Source: an uncultured Eubacterium sp. (GTDB lineage: Bacteria > Bacillota > Clostridia > Lachnospirales > Lachnospiraceae). Taken from it: DNA of 47,960 nucleotides. The stretch is taken from contig CAJTZF010000019.1 in assembly GCA_910584245.1 (NCBI GenBank), forward strand, positions 1 to 47,960. Direction: 5' to 3'. Positions within the stretch are counted from its first letter, which is position 1. Each line of letters opens with the position of its first letter. A program made the position numbers and the translations under genes. Of the stretch, positions 41,038-47,960 are shown one piece after another. A model generated the notes under the pieces. The model did no database searches. It was not told where the DNA came from and saw only the letters and a program-made list of their open reading frames with translations.

Positions 41038-42996
41038 CTACCCTTCCGATTCTGATGTCGCTTTTGGTGTCGCCTTCGCGGCAGATGGCTTTTTCGTAGC
41101 CTTTGGTGACGGCTCTGGCGTAGCTTCGCCGGATGGCTTTTCCGTAGCCTCTGGCGATGGCTCCGGTGAACCCTCTGGCTGGGCTTCCGTATAAATGCCC
41201 AGAAATGGCAGGATCCTTTTCATAATCTTAGAGGAAAACTCGGTCGCATACGTGCTGTGCGCCTGGTCCTCCACATTTGGCTCATCAATGATGACATAGA
41301 AAACCACTTGCGGATTCTCTGCGGGCACACACCCGATAAATGAGAGAAGATATTTTCGGTCCGCCCGCGGGATTTTTTGCGCCGTACCCGTCTTTCCCCC
41401 GATCGTATATCCTTTTACCTGTGCGGGCGCCGCTGTCCCTTCTTTCACCGTAGCCAGCAAATATTTGCGGATAAGCTGGCTTGTATGGTCCGATACCGTT
41501 TTCTTTACTACAACCGGATTGACCCGCTCGACAACGGCTCCGCTCTCATTTTGTACTTCCTTTACCAGATGCGGCTGGTAATAATCCCCCCCATTGACGA
41601 GGGAGGCGAACCCGGAAAGCATTTGTACCATCGTCACCGCCTGGGACTGGCCGAAACTGCTCGTGGCAAGTTCTACTGGATTTAACTCCTCTTTTGTGTG
41701 AATGCTCCCTACCATCTCGCCCGGCAAATCAATCCCTGTCTTCTGGTCGAACCCAAATATCTGGTTATATTTGCTAAATTTATTTCTTCCAAGCTTCGCT
41801 CCAATCTGCATTAAAGCACTATTACACGATTCCATCATACACTGCTGGAGAGACAGGCTTCCATGACCCTGGCGCACGGAACAGTGAATATCCTCCCCGG
41901 CTACTTTCATCACACCAGAACAGCTGAAATAGTCTGAATCCTTGATTACACCCTCATCGAGCGCCGCCGCCACAGTAAAAGGCTTGAACGTCGAACCCGG
42001 CTCATACGAAGAGGCAATGCAAAAATTGGACCACATGGACATCAGGTTTTTTGCTGTAGCCGTCTCGTCCATGCCCGCAATTTCCTCCTGCGTGTACATC
42101 AGCGACAAATCCCTCGGATTATTTAAGTCGAAGCTATTTTTTGACGCCATAGCAAGAATCTCTCCATTGTTGGGATCCATAACCATAACTGCGATATTTT
42201 TTGCGCCTACATCCTTATTATATTTCTTGATTTGCTGCTCAATAACCCTCTGTACATTTGCATCTATTGTGAGCATGACCGTATTTCCATTCGTAGCCTT
42301 TTTCACCGTCCGCTGCAAATTCATGTTATTGTCAAAATATCCATATTCCCTCCCCGTCTGCCCGTTCAGCTGGTCGTTGTAGCTGCCCTCAATGCCGTAC
42401 GTCCCCTCATTTTCGGACGATGTAAATCCGACGACGCTACAGGCGATCGTATCCAGCGGATAAACTCTCTGAAATGTCTCCTCAAACCACACGCCTTTTA
42501 CTTTTTTATTTTTATCCATCTCCTCCGTAAAACCGGTAATCTGTTCTTTTTTGAGCTCCTTCTGTCCTTCCACATGCAGGTACATCGACTCCGGATTGTC
42601 TGAAACCAGCTGGTCCAGCTTGTTTGCATCAATCGCAAAATACTGGGTTAGTTTTGCAAACGTCTCAGTCTTGACTTCGGGGTCAGGATCTTTCAAAAGC
42701 GTCCTCGGCTCAATAACCATATTAAATCTTCGCACACTTTGGGCCAGGATCGTTTCATTTCGGTCCTTTATAGCCCCCCTGCGGAATTTTAGTATCGTAT
42801 TTGTGTAGGACTGCTGCGAGAATACGCGTTTCTTGTACGTATCTCCGTGATCACGGTTCAAAAAATAAATTCTCCCCAGAAGCACGATAAACAAAATAAA
42901 AACAAACACCAAAAAGAGAAAGAGGGTAATTGTCATCCCTCTTGTAAATTTCTTACGTCTTCTCTTTGGTGAACGAATTCTCCTACGGACTGCCAT
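41038..42996 (-). CDS. class B penicillin-binding protein (FtsI/PBP2B-like), with Pro-rich tail
   Basis: A 652-residue transpeptidase. A basic N-terminus (RRRIRSPKRRRKK), anchor about 21-41, dimerisation domain with FRRGAIKDRNETILA, and catalytic motifs STFK near 335, SCN and KTGTAQK. The final 45 residues are a Ser/Pro/Thr/Lys-rich tail containing a 16-residue tandem repeat, probably wall-spanning. Start at the second ATG (42994-42996), eight bases from GGGG. It precedes the other PBP and follows ftsL, the place of ftsI in dcw clusters. Confidence 0.92.
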   Translation of the reverse strand: MAVRRRIRSPKRRRKKFTRGMTITLFLFLVFVFILFIVLLGRIYFLNRDHGDTYKKRVFSQQSYTNTILKFRRGAIKDRNETILAQSVRRFNMVIEPRTLLKDPDPEVKTETFAKLTQYFAIDANKLDQLVSDNPESMYLHVEGQKELKKEQITGFTEEMDKNKKVKGVWFEETFQRVYPLDTIACSVVGFTSSENEGTYGIEGSYNDQLNGQTGREYGYFDNNMNLQRTVKKATNGNTVMLTIDANVQRVIEQQIKKYNKDVGAKNIAVMVMDPNNGEILAMASKNSFDLNNPRDLSLMYTQEEIAGMDETATAKNLMSMWSNFCIASSYEPGSTFKPFTVAAALDEGVIKDSDYFSCSGVMKVAGEDIHCSVRQGHGSLSLQQCMMESCNSALMQIGAKLGRNKFSKYNQIFGFDQKTGIDLPGEMVGSIHTKEELNPVELATSSFGQSQAVTMVQMLSGFASLVNGGDYYQPHLVKEVQNESGAVVERVNPVVVKKTVSDHTSQLIRKYLLATVKEGTAAPAQVKGYTIGGKTGTAQKIPRADRKYLLSFIGCVPAENPQVVFYVIIDEPNVEDQAHSTYATEFSSKIMKRILPFLGIYTEAQPEGSPEPSPEATEKPSGEATPEPSPKATKKPSAAKATPKATSESEG

Positions 42997-43022
42997 CTGC
43001 ATATCCCCTTTTTTTGTATTTG

Positions 43023-43460
43023 CTAGTGATTGTGCAACCTGACCTGCGTGCTTTTCTTACTCTCATATGTATATATCTGGTCACTCGTTGCGCTGCTCAT
43101 ACCGAGCTCCTTCGTCGCCTTTTTATAAATAGCATTAAGATCTACGTTTTCTTCCAACGCCTGAAGCTCGTTGGAATTGTCCTTCTCTATCTCAAGAACC
43201 TCATTTTCCAGCCGCACTACTGTCTTACTCAAGTAAGTGCTTGAAAACTGCAACCGTAAATAATAATAACATATTGAAAAAGCAATCGCAAATGTCAGTA
43301 CGATCAGAAGCACGGAAACCTTGTCCGCGCGCTTCTTTCTATGCGGTTTCGGCCTTCTGTGCGGATTTCCCGTCGGTTCTCTGTCAATCCGCCTTGCCGG
43401 GTCTGCGTACATGTTCCGCGCCGCATTCCCATAAACGTATGCCGTTGTATGTCTTGCCAT
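43023..43460 (-). CDS. ftsL: FtsL-like septum formation initiator
   Basis: A 145-residue protein with a basic N-terminus of about 46 residues, a single membrane helix (about 48-68) and an extracytoplasmic heptad-like coiled coil (about 75-115), the FtsL/DivIC topology. Sequence conservation is low, so the name rests on topology and on position between rsmH and a class B PBP. An AGGGGATTT site precedes the start. It would join FtsQ and FtsW in the divisome. Confidence 0.82.
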   Translation of the reverse strand: MARHTTAYVYGNAARNMYADPARRIDREPTGNPHRRPKPHRKKRADKVSVLLIVLTFAIAFSICYYYLRLQFSSTYLSKTVVRLENEVLEIEKDNSNELQALEENVDLNAIYKKATKELGMSSATSDQIYTYESKKSTQVRLHNH

Positions 43461-43470
43461 ATTAAATCCC

Positions 43471-44409
43471 CTAATCTTTTTTTTCTAAAATGCGCAATTT
43501 TGCACTTTTTGATCTTTTATTTGTCTCTAATTCTTCCCTTGATGGAATAATCGGTTTCCTTGTAATTACAATTCCCTCTTGTTTTTTTCCACACACGCAC
43601 ACCGGAAAATTCGGCGGACACGTACACGGATTTTCTTTCTGACGAAAAAAGTTTTTTACAATTCGGTCTTCCAGCGAATGAAATGTTATGACACAGAGTC
43701 TTCCTCCCTCTTTTAAAAGCGACACCATATCATCCAGGGAACGCTCAAGCACTGTAAGCTCTTGGTTTAGCTCAATGCGGATCGCCTGAAAGGTTCTCTT
43801 TGCCGGATGTCCCTTGCCATTTACTGCCTTGGCAGGCATAGATGCCCGAATAATTTCAACTAACTCACCGGTCGTCTGAATCTCTTTTTCCTGTCGTTTT
43901 TTTACAATATTTCTGGCAATACTTTTTGCAAACCGCTCTTCTCCGTATTTTTTTATTATTTCATATAGCTTTTCTTCTTCATATGAATTGACAAGCTCTC
44001 TGGCTGTCATCGTCTGGTTCTGGTCCATTCTCATATCAAGCGGCGCGTCCACCTGATAGGAAAATCCCCTGTCCGCGGTATCCAGCTGGTACGAAGACAC
44101 GCCAAGATCAAGCAAAATCCCATCTACCTTATCAATGCCTAACCCATTCAGCACCTGTTTCATATGCAAGTAATTACTTTTCACTACCACAGCACGGCTG
44201 CCAAATTCACGCAAGCGCCTTGTCGAAGTCTGAATTGCAGCGGCATCCTGGTCAATCCCGATCAATTTCCCCGTTTCTGAAAGCCGCCTGCACACCTCAT
44301 ATCCATGTCCGGCGCCTCCCAGCGTGCCATCTACATAGATGCCGTCCGGCTTGACCTGAAGTCCTTCTATGCACTCATCTAAAAGTACCGATACATGATT
44401 GAATTCCAT
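43471..44409 (-). CDS. rsmH: 16S rRNA (cytosine-1402-N4)-methyltransferase RsmH
   Basis: RsmH (MraW) methylates C1402 of 16S rRNA with SAM. 312 residues, standard length. VSVLLDECIEGL at the start, the SAM motif DGTLGGAGHGYEV, DGILLDLGVSSYQLD and GRLCVITFHSLEDRIVKNFF are characteristic. GGGGAGAAT precedes the ATG. It lies between mraZ and ftsL as in almost all dcw clusters. Confidence 0.97.
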   Translation of the reverse strand: MEFNHVSVLLDECIEGLQVKPDGIYVDGTLGGAGHGYEVCRRLSETGKLIGIDQDAAAIQTSTRRLREFGSRAVVVKSNYLHMKQVLNGLGIDKVDGILLDLGVSSYQLDTADRGFSYQVDAPLDMRMDQNQTMTARELVNSYEEEKLYEIIKKYGEERFAKSIARNIVKKRQEKEIQTTGELVEIIRASMPAKAVNGKGHPAKRTFQAIRIELNQELTVLERSLDDMVSLLKEGGRLCVITFHSLEDRIVKNFFRQKENPCTCPPNFPVCVCGKKQEGIVITRKPIIPSREELETNKRSKSAKLRILEKKD

Positions 44410-44433
44410 ATTCTCCCCGTTTCTGTGTTCGTG

Positions 44434-44862
44434 TCAATAGGAAAGTCCAAACTCTGACATATGCTCCGCAATATCGTCTACATTGTCAAAGTCGTTGTTA
44501 TCCTCCCATCGCTCCTTACTCCATATTTCAATTTTACTCATGACACCGACAAAGACAACATCCTTGTCCAGTCCCACTTTTTCCCGGAGGCTTGATGGAA
44601 TCAGTACCCTCCCTTGCTTGTCCACATCGCAGGGTGCAGCTCCTGCCATGAAGTATCTCTGTAACTTACGGGCCTCCTTGCTGCCGGGAAGCTCCTTTAG
44701 CTGTTTGACGAAATCTTCCCATTCTTCTTCCGGGTAAACGAACAGACAACCGTCCAGCCCCAGCGTCACAACAAAAGAATCTCCCAAAACTTCTCGAAAC
44801 TTCGCCGGGACGATCACTCTTCCTTTTGCATCAATGCTGTGGCCATAGGTACCCATGAACAT
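44434..44862 (-). CDS. mraZ: transcriptional regulator MraZ
   Basis: A 142-residue protein with two SpoVT/AbrB-type domains: YGHSIDAKGRVIVPAKFRE (N-terminal) and CDVDKQGRVLIPSSLRE (C-terminal). It forms ring oligomers that bind repeats upstream of its own gene and repress the dcw cluster. The recognisable repeats are present in its leader. The binding site for ribosomes (GGTGAAG) is weak. It is the first gene of the cluster. Confidence 0.96.
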   Translation of the reverse strand: MFMGTYGHSIDAKGRVIVPAKFREVLGDSFVVTLGLDGCLFVYPEEEWEDFVKQLKELPGSKEARKLQRYFMAGAAPCDVDKQGRVLIPSSLREKVGLDKDVVFVGVMSKIEIWSKERWEDNNDFDNVDDIAEHMSEFGLSY

Positions 44863-44896
44863 AAGACTTCACCAACTTCCAAACCGCAGAGAGAAA

Positions 44897-44932
44897 TCCA
44901 CTTCATCCCACTTCTCTCCACTTTGCTCCACT
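44897..44932 (-). promoter_or_regulatory. MraZ operator: four AGTGGR boxes at 10-bp spacing
   Basis: On the minus strand AGTGGA, AGTGGA, AGTGGG and AGTGGA recur at exact 10-base intervals (plus-strand starts at 44927, 44917, 44907 and 44897). The pattern agrees with the GTG(G)-containing direct repeats known for MraZ. They begin about 10 bases after the -10 element, so bound MraZ would block early transcription. Confidence 0.85.
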
Positions 44933-44941
44933 TTTAAGTAA

Positions 44942-44970
44942 ATTTTACTCCTTTTTCGGAATAATTGCAA
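44942..44970 (-). promoter_or_regulatory. promoter of the mraZ-led dcw cluster
   Basis: On the minus strand TTGCAA (44965-44970) and TAAAAT (44942-44947) are 17 bases apart, directly upstream of the MraZ boxes. This gives a leader of about 75 bases before mraZ. Confidence 0.75.
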
Positions 44971-45040
44971 GCTTTTTCTGACACAACAATGACAAAAACG
45001 TCCGTTCTTTTTGCCCAAAACAAACTACATATGGTATATA

Positions 45041-45080
45041 AAACAAAAAAACACTACATCAAAAACTAGATGTAGTGTTT
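45041..45080 (-). terminator. strong terminator after tcdA
   Basis: A 12-bp perfect stem (AAACACTACATC with GATGTAGTGTTT) with an eight-base loop, followed on the minus strand by TTTTTTGTTTT. It isolates the ychF-lgt-tcdA transcript from the dcw promoter. Confidence 0.9.
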
Positions 45081-45102
45081 CATATACAAGACTCAGCAGC
45101 GC

Positions 45103-45843
45103 TCACCCGACGGGTCCTGACGTGGTTCCACCGGTCAAATCCCGGACCACTTCCCCTGCCATAATAAGTCCCGCAACGGAAGGGACAAATGCCACGCTTC
45201 CCGGAACGGAACGTTTTTGCATTCCGGGTTCCCCGCACTCCCCATTATGTTCGGTCGTACCTGGCTTTTCTTTGGAATAAACTACCTTTAATCCCTTAAC
45301 ACCAATACGTTTTAACTCCCTGCGCATCACCCTTGCCAGCGGACACACAGACGTCTCATAAATATCTGCCACCTCAAAGGCAGACGCATCCAATTTATTG
45401 CCCGCGCCCATACAGCTAATGACCGGTACCCCGGCCCGCTTTGCCCGCACGACAATTTCAAGCTTGGCCGTCACCGTATCTACGGCATCTACTACGTAGT
45501 CAAACAACGAAAAATCAAAAGTGCTGGCATTCTCCGGCAAAAAAAAGCAATTGTGCACGCAAACCCCGGCTTCCGGATTGATCTCCAAAATCCGTTCCCG
45601 CATTACCTCTGTCTTCTGCTTCCCAATCGTAGAATGAAGAGCCGTAATCTGACGGTTGAGATTTGTCACGCTGACCGTATCATGGTCCACAAGATGAATC
45701 GTTCCCACACCGGACCGCGCCAGCGCCTCCACAGCAAATCCCCCCACGCCGCCAATACCAAACACAGCTACCGTTTTCTTCCCGAGTATGTGCACTGCCT
45801 CTCTTCCTAAGAGCAATTCACTCCTCGCAAATTGTTCTCTCAT
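45103..45843 (-). CDS. tcdA: tRNA threonylcarbamoyladenosine dehydratase
   Basis: TcdA (CsdL) is an E1-like ThiF-family enzyme that cyclises t6A37 of tRNA to ct6A using ATP. 246 residues from the ATG at 45841-45843, with GGAGGG upstream; a longer frame start lacks a site. FGIGGVGGFAVEALARSG binds nucleotide; DHDTVSVTNLNRQ, CMGAGNKLDASAFEV and ETSVCPLARVMRREL match TcdA. The end GSVAFVPSVAGLIMAGEVV is also typical. Third gene after ychF and lgt, closed by a terminator. Confidence 0.93.
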   Translation of the reverse strand: MREQFARSELLLGREAVHILGKKTVAVFGIGGVGGFAVEALARSGVGTIHLVDHDTVSVTNLNRQITALHSTIGKQKTEVMRERILEINPEAGVCVHNCFFLPENASTFDFSLFDYVVDAVDTVTAKLEIVVRAKRAGVPVISCMGAGNKLDASAFEVADIYETSVCPLARVMRRELKRIGVKGLKVVYSKEKPGTTEHNGECGEPGMQKRSVPGSVAFVPSVAGLIMAGEVVRDLTGGTTSGPVG

Positions 45844-45891
45844 ATGTCCCTCCGTCGCGCATAGCCGCCGCATATTGCCCACCAGCCCAAA

Positions 45892-46776
45892 TTAATCTTT
45901 GCGCGTTATCACCTGTTCTCTCTTTCCCAGCCGCAGCCTCACGACAATCCACGCCGCTATTCCGGCAACGGCAATTGCCACTGCCAGCACCTGCGACACG
46001 GCGATCCCCGTCCGGCCAATCTGCAGCTGGTCCGTCCGCAGCCCCTCAATCCAGGCACGCCCTATCGCATATCCGACCATATATAGTATAAAAATCTCTC
46101 CATTAAACTTTTTTCTTTTCGTAAATACTAAAATGAGTACAAGCACCATTACATTCCACAGCGACTCGTACAAGAATGTCGGATGTACCTGAATATAGCT
46201 GACGCCTTCCACCGTCTGCATATGCTCCCGCATCAGCTCCGTTATATTGGCCGGGTGGACCTGGTCTACCCGGAGCCGCATAGCGAGCAGGCTATCCGTA
46301 TATTCTCCAAACGCCTCACGGTTGAAAAAATTCCCGTACCGTCCAATTATCTGCCCCAGGACAAGGCCGCCTACGGCGGTGTCCGCAAGCAGGAAAAAAT
46401 TATAACGTTTAACCTTACAGTAGACGATTGCCGTCACGATCGCGCCAATCACACTGCCGTACAGCGCCATCCCGCCTCCCCGGGTATTAAAAATCTGCCA
46501 CAAATCATTTTTGTAGGAATCCCAGCTAAAAGCCACATAGTAAAGCCGGGCGCCAATCAGGGAAAAAATAATAGCATATATAACAAAGTCCATATAAACT
46601 TCTTTGTTCTGGCCTGTCCGCTTCGCCTGCCAGCAGGCAATCCAAAGACCCGCCAGCATACTCAGCGCCATAATAATCCCATAGCAGGCAATCGTAAAAC
46701 CGCCGATCGTAATACCTTTCGGGAGCTCCGAAATATAAATCCCGAGATTAGGGAACGCAATATCTGCCGTCTTCAT
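45892..46776 (-). CDS. lgt: prolipoprotein diacylglyceryl transferase
   Basis: Lgt attaches diacylglycerol to the lipobox cysteine of prelipoproteins in the membrane. 294 residues, about seven membrane helices. YGIIMALSMLAGLW, the TRGGGMALYGSVIGA loop, and the signature GQIIGRYGNFFNREAFGEY are present; HPTFLYESLWN follows. Start preceded by AGGAAAGGA. Located between ychF and tcdA. Confidence 0.96.
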   Translation of the reverse strand: MKTADIAFPNLGIYISELPKGITIGGFTIACYGIIMALSMLAGLWIACWQAKRTGQNKEVYMDFVIYAIIFSLIGARLYYVAFSWDSYKNDLWQIFNTRGGGMALYGSVIGAIVTAIVYCKVKRYNFFLLADTAVGGLVLGQIIGRYGNFFNREAFGEYTDSLLAMRLRVDQVHPANITELMREHMQTVEGVSYIQVHPTFLYESLWNVMVLVLILVFTKRKKFNGEIFILYMVGYAIGRAWIEGLRTDQLQIGRTGIAVSQVLAVAIAVAGIAAWIVVRLRLGKREQVITRKD

Positions 46777-46818
46777 AAAATCCGTCCTTTCCTATACACT
46801 GCACATTCTCTATTGCGC

Positions 46819-47916
46819 CTACACATTGAACCGGAACAGCACAACATCGCCGTCCTGAACGACATATTCTTTCCCCTCAGACCGAACCAGCCCCTTTTCT
46901 TTGGCTCCATTATAGCCGCCATTTTCCACGAGATTCTCATAGCTGACCACCTCAGCACGGATAAATCCGCGCTCAAAATCCGTGTGTATTTTTCCCGCCG
47001 CCTGCGGAGCCTTCGTTCCCTTCACAATCGTCCACGCTTTTGTCTCCTGCTCCCCGGTTGTGAGGTAACTAATCAATCCTAAAATACGGTAGCTCGCCCG
47101 GATCAGTTTTTCCAGGCCGGATTCGGATAACCCGAGTTCCTCAAGAAACATTTTTTTCTCATCCTCCTCAAGCTCCGCAATTTCCTGTTCAATCTGGGCG
47201 CAAATGACAAACACCTCAGAATCTTCATCCCCTGCAAATTTGCGGACATCCGCCACCCATGCATTCGTTTCACCATTGTCCGCCAAATCCGATTCCTCCA
47301 CATTTGCCGCATAAATAACCGGCTTTGCCGTCAGCAGATTGTACTCGCCAAACCATGCCTCCTCATCCTCATTCTGCAATTCAAAATTCTTCGCTAAATT
47401 CCCTCCCTCGAGAAATAATTTCAGCCGGTTCAGCATTTCAACCTCACCTGCCACTTTTTTATCCGCTTTCGCGGCCTTCGCACTCTTCGCCAGGCGCCGC
47501 TCCAAAATCTCAAGATCCGAAAAGACCAGCTCTAAATTAATTGTCTCAATATCCCGGAGCGGATCTATGCTTCCATCCACATGTACAATGTTGCTGTCCT
47601 CGAAGCACCTCACCACATGTACAATCGCGTCCACTTCACGTATATTAGCCAAAAACTGGTTTCCCAGACCCTCACCATTTGACGCCCCCTTTACGAGGCC
47701 CGCTATATCTACAAATTCTATCACCGCTGGAACTGTCTTCGCTGAATGATGCATTTTAGACAACACCTCCAGCCGTTCATCTGGTACCGGAACAACACCC
47801 ACATTCGGGTCAATCGTACAAAATGGATAGTTTGCAGATTCCGCCCCCGCCTTTGTCAGCGAGTTAAAAAGTGTGCTTTTTCCCACGTTAGGGAGTCCTA
47901 CAATCCCTAGTTTCAT
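46819..47916 (-). CDS. ychF: ribosome-binding ATPase YchF (Obg family)
   Basis: A 365-residue P-loop protein binding ATP rather than GTP and associating with ribosomes. GLPNVGKSTLFN (G1, about 6-17), FVDIAGLVKGAS (G3), the NVEESD segment in place of NKxD, and a C-terminal TGS domain ending EYVVQDGDVVLFRFNV are all typical. AAGGAGG precedes the ATG. Gene order ychF-lgt suggests a common transcript; its promoter lies beyond the window or in the last 40 bases. Confidence 0.97.
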   Translation of the reverse strand: MKLGIVGLPNVGKSTLFNSLTKAGAESANYPFCTIDPNVGVVPVPDERLEVLSKMHHSAKTVPAVIEFVDIAGLVKGASNGEGLGNQFLANIREVDAIVHVVRCFEDSNIVHVDGSIDPLRDIETINLELVFSDLEILERRLAKSAKAAKADKKVAGEVEMLNRLKLFLEGGNLAKNFELQNEDEEAWFGEYNLLTAKPVIYAANVEESDLADNGETNAWVADVRKFAGDEDSEVFVICAQIEQEIAELEEDEKKMFLEELGLSESGLEKLIRASYRILGLISYLTTGEQETKAWTIVKGTKAPQAAGKIHTDFERGFIRAEVVSYENLVENGGYNGAKEKGLVRSEGKEYVVQDGDVVLFRFNV

Positions 47917-47960
47917 TTTTCTGATCCTCCTTGTTTTGCGAAGTAAAATCCGATCCTCCG

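Noticed and set aside
46183..47082. 299-codon plus-strand open frame
   Set aside because: Antisense to lgt and ychF with no recognisable motifs; both opposite genes are unmistakable.

Overview
This window looks like a chromosomal segment of a low-to-moderate GC Clostridia member (Bacillota), most likely Lachnospiraceae. That rests on the combination of a dcw cell-division cluster with two tandem penicillin-binding proteins between ftsL and mraY, a UPF0210/ACT pair, an Asp23/DAK2 pair, SleB-type wall hydrolases, A/T-rich promoters, strong AGGAGG-type ribosome binding sites and frequent GTG/TTG starts. Species cannot be named from the sequence alone. Of 42 supported genes, 41 lie on the minus strand; the exception is a 46-residue membrane peptide. 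No rRNA, tRNA, insertion sequence, prophage or CRISPR array was seen, and no gene-free stretch exceeds about 250 bases.

Reading with transcription, from high to low coordinates: ychF-lgt-tcdA (47916-45103) ends at a strong terminator. The dcw cluster follows: mraZ-rsmH-ftsL-pbp-pbp-mraY-murD-ftsW-murA-ftsQ (44862-33430), driven by a clear promoter with four 10-bp-spaced MraZ boxes. ftsZ has its own promoter and runs directly into secG; then come rnr-smpB. The middle section holds two SleB-type hydrolases flanking thrC and an unusual HisA of the eukaryotic HIS6 type, an HD-domain protein, and a soluble hybrid histidine kinase followed closely by an AI-2E-family permease, an iron-sulfur aldo/keto reductase, an ECF S component and a DUF1893 protein. 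A secreted GH43 glycosidase (17614-15524) stands alone behind its own promoter and terminator.

The left third is mostly housekeeping: asp23-fakA-like, then polA-coaE-(FtsA-like)-walJ-ACT-UPF0210-pepD-nudix in one direction with short gaps, then efp, and fabH with a nucleosidase.

Functionally the window is dominated by envelope growth and division (MraZ to FtsZ, Lgt, two transpeptidases, two wall hydrolases), translation and RNA quality control (EF-P, SmpB, RNase R, YchF, TcdA) and DNA repair (PolA). The most unusual items are the FtsA-like ATPase with a long C-terminal half built of repeated beta-grasp-like motifs, the eukaryotic-type HisA, the MraZ operator array, a thrC promoter whose -35 lies inside the preceding gene's terminator, and several palindromes over promoters. 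No clearly new multi-gene defence or mobile system is visible; the novelty candidates are single genes and regulatory sites.
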